From an uncultured Porphyromonas sp. (GTDB taxonomy: Bacteria; Bacteroidota; Bacteroidia; Bacteroidales; Porphyromonadaceae), in NCBI RefSeq assembly GCF_938039215.1, contig NZ_CALHVI010000005.1:16845-80844 (forward strand): 64,000 bases of DNA, read 5' to 3'. The position numbers and the translations under genes were made by a program. Shown one piece after another: positions 60,197 to 64,000 of this stretch. The notes beneath the pieces are model-generated. The model was given only the letters and a program-made list of their open reading frames with translations. It had not been told where the DNA came from and made no database searches. Position 1 is the first letter of the stretch; each line of letters begins with the position of its first letter.

Positions 60197-61675
60197 ATGA
60201 CGTTCAAAAGCTTCATGACCAAGACGCATCGCTTCCTCGGAGCGGTGCTCAGTATCTTCTTCGTCGCTTGGTTCATCTCGGGCCTCGTCCTCATCTATCA
60301 CAAGTACCCCAAGTACTCGGGGGCTGAGGAGCTGAAGCATAGCGCACGCCTACCCGAAGCACTCCCTTCGGTCGATAGCCTCCGTACAGTCCTCGCCTCT
60401 CAGGCGCTGGATACCCTTCCCCTCGAAGGGCTGGAGCTCACGGGAGGTACCTATGCCGATCCTCGTGCTCGCCTCATCGTAAGTCCCGAGGAGGGAGAGC
60501 GCCGTGAGCTCGCCTTCGACGGTGATAGCCTCCACGCTCTTGTGCTGGATCGGGCTTATCTAGAGAGCATAGCAGGGCGCTGGGATCAGCGTATCGAGCG
60601 CATCGACACCCTCGATGACCTCGACCAGTGGACACCCTTTGCTCGCCTTCGGGATGATCTCCCCTTCTACCGCCTACACCTCACTGGGGGCACAGGGCAC
60701 GAAGTCTATGTGTCTAGCGTGACGGGAGAGGTACTCCAAGAGTCGACCCGCAGTGAGCGCCTCTGGTCATGGGTAGGTGCTATCCCCCACTGGATCTACT
60801 TCACTTATATCCGTTCGCAGGTAGAGCTCTGGCGCTGGATCATCATTGTCATCGGGGCGTTCGGTACGTTCATGGCTTTGACAGGCTTCTACCTAGGGAT
60901 CGTCCACTACCGTACCCGTGCCAAGAAGAAGGCTAAGAAGCTCTTCTCCCCCTTCCCACGCAAGCGCTATCAGTGGCACCATTTCTTCGGCACGGTCGGC
61001 GGGGTGCTCATCATCGCTTGGGTACTGACGGGCTTGCTCTCGGTGGTGCACTATCCTCGCACGGAGACCAAGGATTATCCCGTCGATCGCCTAGAGGGCA
61101 AGACCCTTGCTCTCGGCGAGTATAAGACCGACCTCACTACCCTCCGTCTCGGCGAACCTGAGCTTCGTTCGCTCTCCTTCACTTCGCTGGGTGGGATCCC
61201 CATCCTAAGAGCTGAAGGTGGGAAGGACGCTCATTACTATGATGCCCGTAGCACCGAGCCTAAGCTCCTGAGCCTCGATAGTACGGAGATCCTTCATGAG
61301 CTACGTTCGGTCTTCGGTGCTCAGCACCACTACGTGACGGACTTCCTGACCAAATACGATACCTACTATATCCATCGAGCAGGGAAGCGCCCGCTTCCCG
61401 TATGGCGAGTAGCTATAGATACGAAGGATCATCATACATACTACGTCGATCCGAAGACAGGCTCCTTCCACATGTATGCCGACAATGAGCGGATCGATGC
61501 TTGGATGTTCATGAAGTTCCACCGCCTACAGTTCACCTTCCTCGTCAATACCCCAGGTGCGTGGACGATCGCTATGTGGACCTTCATGCTGATCGGCCTT
61601 GTCACTTCGCTGACAGGTCTGATGCTGACCTTCGACTACGTGCGTCGCCTCGTGAAGAAGCGCAAGAAGAATTAG
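60197..61675 (+). CDS. PepSY-associated transmembrane protein
   Basis: A 492-residue inner-membrane protein of the PepSY-TM group. Membrane segments lie near residues 17-37, 210-240, 262-285 and ~455-480, with PepSY-type periplasmic domains between. Conserved His residues flank the segments (KTHRFLGAVLS, YQWHHFFGTVGG). Some relatives are ferric-siderophore reductases, so placement next to the FecCD/FecE importer suits iron or heme use (inference). It converges with the importer gene and ends at the large palindrome. Confidence 0.8.
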   Translation: MTFKSFMTKTHRFLGAVLSIFFVAWFISGLVLIYHKYPKYSGAEELKHSARLPEALPSVDSLRTVLASQALDTLPLEGLELTGGTYADPRARLIVSPEEGERRELAFDGDSLHALVLDRAYLESIAGRWDQRIERIDTLDDLDQWTPFARLRDDLPFYRLHLTGGTGHEVYVSSVTGEVLQESTRSERLWSWVGAIPHWIYFTYIRSQVELWRWIIIVIGAFGTFMALTGFYLGIVHYRTRAKKKAKKLFSPFPRKRYQWHHFFGTVGGVLIIAWVLTGLLSVVHYPRTETKDYPVDRLEGKTLALGEYKTDLTTLRLGEPELRSLSFTSLGGIPILRAEGGKDAHYYDARSTEPKLLSLDSTEILHELRSVFGAQHHYVTDFLTKYDTYYIHRAGKRPLPVWRVAIDTKDHHTYYVDPKTGSFHMYADNERIDAWMFMKFHRLQFTFLVNTPGAWTIAMWTFMLIGLVTSLTGLMLTFDYVRRLVKKRKKN

Positions 61676-61693
61676 TCTTCCCTCTATCCCTAC

Positions 61694-61745
61694 AAACGAC
61701 TACTCCCCCACGACTCAGTGCTGAGTCGTGGGGGAGTAGTCGTTT
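61694..61745. terminator. 52-bp near-perfect palindrome, bidirectional terminator
   Basis: Arms 61694-61718 and 61721-61745 pair over 25 bp without mismatch (core ACTCCCCCACGACTCAG), with a 2-base centre. T-rich and A-rich ends lie on both sides, between two converging genes. Confidence 0.9.
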
Positions 61746-61776
61746 AGTGCGATCTCTTGTAGGAAAGCGGGTTTCT

Positions 61777-62772
61777 CTAAGGCAGGCCCCCGAGGAGCTT
61801 CGTGATCGAAGGGTAGACTGATCTTGCACCCGAAGGAAGGACGAGCTCCCATGCTCCTTCGGTGAGCTCTACCTCGGGATAAGCTCCCGTGCTGGCGGTG
61901 ACTTCGTAGCCGAGGCGCTGTAGGGCACGGCTCGTCCAGATGTAGCGAAGCCCTTCGCCTCGAAGGCAGATCTTCCTTCCTCCGCTCTGTCGGATGGAGA
62001 ATTCCCCACGCTCCCTATTGTAGCTGAGGGTCGGTGCGCCGAAGACACGTTCGATATGTCCGTCGAGGATCAAGTCTTCGGGGACAGCTGAGACGATCTC
62101 CCCTGCCCGATCCATGAGCCAGATGGTGTCTGCCCACCCCAGAGCTAGGTCAAGCTCATGCGTAGATATAAGTATGCTTTTCCCGAGACTGCGGGCAAGG
62201 GAGCGGAGCATCGTTGTGACTTCGAGCCGAGAGGGTAGGTCAAGGTGCGCCGTCGGCTCATCGAGGAGGATGAGCGGAGTCTCTTGGGCTAAGGCACGGG
62301 CAATCATCACTCGTTGCTTCTCCCCATCACTGAGGGTCGAATAGAGACGCTCCTGCATGCCGTCGAGGTGACAGGCTCTGAGGGCTTCATGGATGACGAC
62401 CTTGTCTTCGGGGCGGAGGCTACCACGGAAGCCCGTATAAGGGTAGCGTCCGACGGCGACAATGTCTGAGATGGCCATGTTGCCCGCAGGGATGCGCTCC
62501 GTGAGTACGAGGCTCAGTAGCCGAGCCAGCTCCTTCATCTTGAGGCTGGAGAGGGGCTTACCCGAGATGATGACTTCTCCCGACAGAGGAGGAAGGAGCC
62601 CCGCCATGGTGTGCATGAGCGTCGACTTACCGCTCCCGTTGGGTCCCATGAGCATAACCACTTCGCCTGGGGCGATAGCTAGCTCAAGGTGCCGAGAGAT
62701 GACCTTCTCCTCACGGCGGGAGCGGTAACCCGTGGAGAGATCGTGTAGCTGGATCGTAGGGGGAAGGTTCAT
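61777..62772 (-). CDS. FecE-type ABC importer ATPase with C-terminal extension
   Basis: ATPase of an iron-siderophore/heme/cobalamin importer. Walker A is GPNGSGKS (residues 43-50), signature LSDGEKQR, Walker B LILLDEPTAHLD. The first ~245 residues match FecE/BtuD. About 85 more residues follow (SIRQSGGRKICLRGEG, then AYPEVELTEGAWELVL), an extension typical, from memory, of some Bacteroidota members. It follows the permease gene by 1 bp. Confidence 0.9.
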   Translation of the reverse strand: MNLPPTIQLHDLSTGYRSRREEKVISRHLELAIAPGEVVMLMGPNGSGKSTLMHTMAGLLPPLSGEVIISGKPLSSLKMKELARLLSLVLTERIPAGNMAISDIVAVGRYPYTGFRGSLRPEDKVVIHEALRACHLDGMQERLYSTLSDGEKQRVMIARALAQETPLILLDEPTAHLDLPSRLEVTTMLRSLARSLGKSILISTHELDLALGWADTIWLMDRAGEIVSAVPEDLILDGHIERVFGAPTLSYNRERGEFSIRQSGGRKICLRGEGLRYIWTSRALQRLGYEVTASTGAYPEVELTEGAWELVLPSGARSVYPSITKLLGGLP

Positions 62773-62773
62773 C

Positions 62774-63805
62774 TTAGCGGAAGATCTGGTTCTTGTGGCT
62801 TGCCCCGAGGACTACAAGGATGACGACGGGCGCACCCAGTAGCGAAGTGATGGCATTGATCGGTAGGACGAACTGATGCCCTGGGGCTTGGGTTAGGATA
62901 TCGCACACCAGCAGAAGGAGCGAACCCGAGAGCATCGTCGCAGGGATGAGTATGCGATGATCGGCCGTGCGGAAGAGCAGACGGACAAAGTGCGGTACCG
63001 CCATCCCAAGGAAGGCAATAGGGCCGGTGAAGGCGGTGATGCACCCCGTGATGAGGCTGGTGATGAGGATGAGCGAGCGACGCACCAGACGAATGTTCGT
63101 TCCCACGGAGCGGGCATAGTTCTCCCCGAGGTTCAGGGCATTCATCTGCTTCGGCATGAGGAGGGAGAGGAAGAGCCCCACCCCGACGATGGGGAGAAGG
63201 AGCGAGAGCTGTCGCCAGGTCGTCGTGGAGACACTGCCGAAGGACCAGAGGAGGTAGGTCTTGAGGGTCTCCTCCGAACTGAAGTACTGAAGTATGGAGA
63301 TGACGCTGCTGGCGAGGAAGCCGACCATCACCCCGACGATCAGCACGGAGATGATGTCCTGTAGGCGACTCGCCACGGCGGAGATCAGCAAGAGGACGGC
63401 CATCGCTCCGATACAAGCCGAGAGGATGATCCCCCAGCTATTGACCATCCCCGTAGAGGCAAGCCCTGGGATGAGCGTGTAGGCCATGGTGTAGATCGCC
63501 ACGCCGACGCCCGCCCCGCTATTGATCCCGAGGATCGAGGTATCCGCAAGGGGATTACGGAAGAGCGTCTGCATCTGTAGCCCTGCGATAGCGATACCTG
63601 CCCCAGCAACGAGCGAGGTCAAGGCCTTGGGCAGGCGGAAGTGGAGGATGACGTAGCTGCTGGTATGTTCGCCACCGCGTCCGAGAAGGGTGTCGATGAC
63701 CTCACGGACGGGTATGGAGACGCTTCCCCACATGATGTCGAGGATGAAGGTCAGGATGATCCCCAGCGAGAGGAGGATGAGGAGCAAGGCAGGTCGTTTG
63801 TTCAT
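62774..63805 (-). CDS. FecCD-family ABC importer permease
   Basis: A 343-residue permease with about ten membrane segments of the BtuC/FecCD fold. The family motifs PRxLxxLxxGAGLAxSG and LLGAPVVILVV appear as LPKALTSLVAGAGIAIAG (residues ~58-75) and the C-terminal LLGAP. The ATG at 63805 gives MNKRPALL; a GTG at 63814 is possible. A good -7 box lies upstream. Substrate could be siderophore, heme or cobalamin; the substrate-binding protein is not in view. Confidence 0.92.
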   Translation of the reverse strand: MNKRPALLLILLSLGIILTFILDIMWGSVSIPVREVIDTLLGRGGEHTSSYVILHFRLPKALTSLVAGAGIAIAGLQMQTLFRNPLADTSILGINSGAGVGVAIYTMAYTLIPGLASTGMVNSWGIILSACIGAMAVLLLISAVASRLQDIISVLIVGVMVGFLASSVISILQYFSSEETLKTYLLWSFGSVSTTTWRQLSLLLPIVGVGLFLSLLMPKQMNALNLGENYARSVGTNIRLVRRSLILITSLITGCITAFTGPIAFLGMAVPHFVRLLFRTADHRILIPATMLSGSLLLLVCDILTQAPGHQFVLPINAITSLLGAPVVILVVLGASHKNQIFR

Positions 63806-63834
63806 AGGGCTCACGGAGCACGTTTACTTGTCTG

Positions 63835-63842
63835 CAAAGGTA
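63835..63842 (-). promoter_or_regulatory. Bacteroidota -7 box for the FecCD/FecE genes
   Basis: TACCTTTG on the minus strand, 29 bp upstream of the ATG at 63805. Confidence 0.6.
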
Positions 63843-63913
63843 CGGGAAGAATGCTTATCGAAGCAAGCAAGTTCCTTCCGTCCACCCCGCAGTAAGGCGC
63901 TCCTTCGAGCCAG

Positions 63914-64000
63914 CGTATACCCTTCCTGCCCGCAACGTATAGGTCTTGCGAGCAAAACGTATACGTTTGGCGGTGAAAACGTATACGTTTCGAGCGTGAA
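63914..64000. repeat. 22-bp repeat array with CGTATACG cores
   Basis: CGTATA recurs at 63914, 63936, 63958 and 63980, exactly 22 bp apart. The last two units have a 14-bp palindrome AAACGTATACGTTT (63955-63968 and 63977-63990). The array runs to the window edge and may continue. Confidence 0.85.

Overview
The window looks like a chromosomal segment of a Bacteroidota member, most like Porphyromonas (inference). The evidence is the TAnnTTTG -7 promoter motif ahead of many genes, the FtsZ tail ending NVIRFSGF, a SusC/SusD (RagA/RagB-type) pair, a eukaryotic-type glycogen synthase, many lipoproteins with a Cys just after the signal peptide, and base composition GC-rich for the phylum. No rRNA, tRNA, CRISPR array or transposase gene was found.

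Layout. 1-5210: end of the division/cell-wall cluster (murC end, ftsQ, ftsA, ftsZ, a HAD-like gene, a lipoprotein). 5238-8225: AlkD-like repair protein and a TPR protein with near-identical repeats. 8728-12741: glyS, FKBP-like lipoprotein, surE, lpxB. 12742-13529: long non-coding stretch with DnaA-box-like motifs. 13530-17596: ROK kinase, Nudix hydrolase, BASS-like transporter, alpha/beta hydrolase. 17818-23919: accessory-looking region with a GNAT/PUA-like plus ASCH pair, the housekeeping block recG-ispD-xseB, then a TIR gene with a small membrane partner. 24123-30610: queA and a SusD/SusC operon. 30977-34805: lipid A phosphoethanolamine transferase, rlmH, a DUF3127 protein and trpS. 35077-37919: small membrane protein, MazG, deoC, VanX-like dipeptidase. 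38203-48290: surface lipoproteins and a TonB-dependent receptor with BtuG-like propellers (possible corrinoid uptake). 48698-54659: glycogen synthase, lpxH, SufT-like protein, and a coupled PqqD / nucleotidyltransferase / ABC exporter operon. 54726-60063: S4 protein, mutS, thioesterase, gapA. 60197-63805: PepSY membrane protein and a FecCD/FecE importer.

The most unusual signal is non-coding. Several intergenic regions carry short arrays with a 22-23 bp period, many with a dyad core. Two loci (48470-48567 and 58611-58709) hold the same four-unit element, 15-bp odd-centred palindromes with 8-bp spacers, sharing an identical 20-bp left edge. A three-unit relative ends in a terminator at 17637-17708. 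Unrelated sequences with the same period occur upstream of glyS, mazG, the Nudix gene, the ROK gene and the FecCD gene. The best protein-coding candidate for an under-described system is the TIR plus membrane-protein pair at 22690-23919; the GNAT/ASCH pair and the PqqD operon come next.
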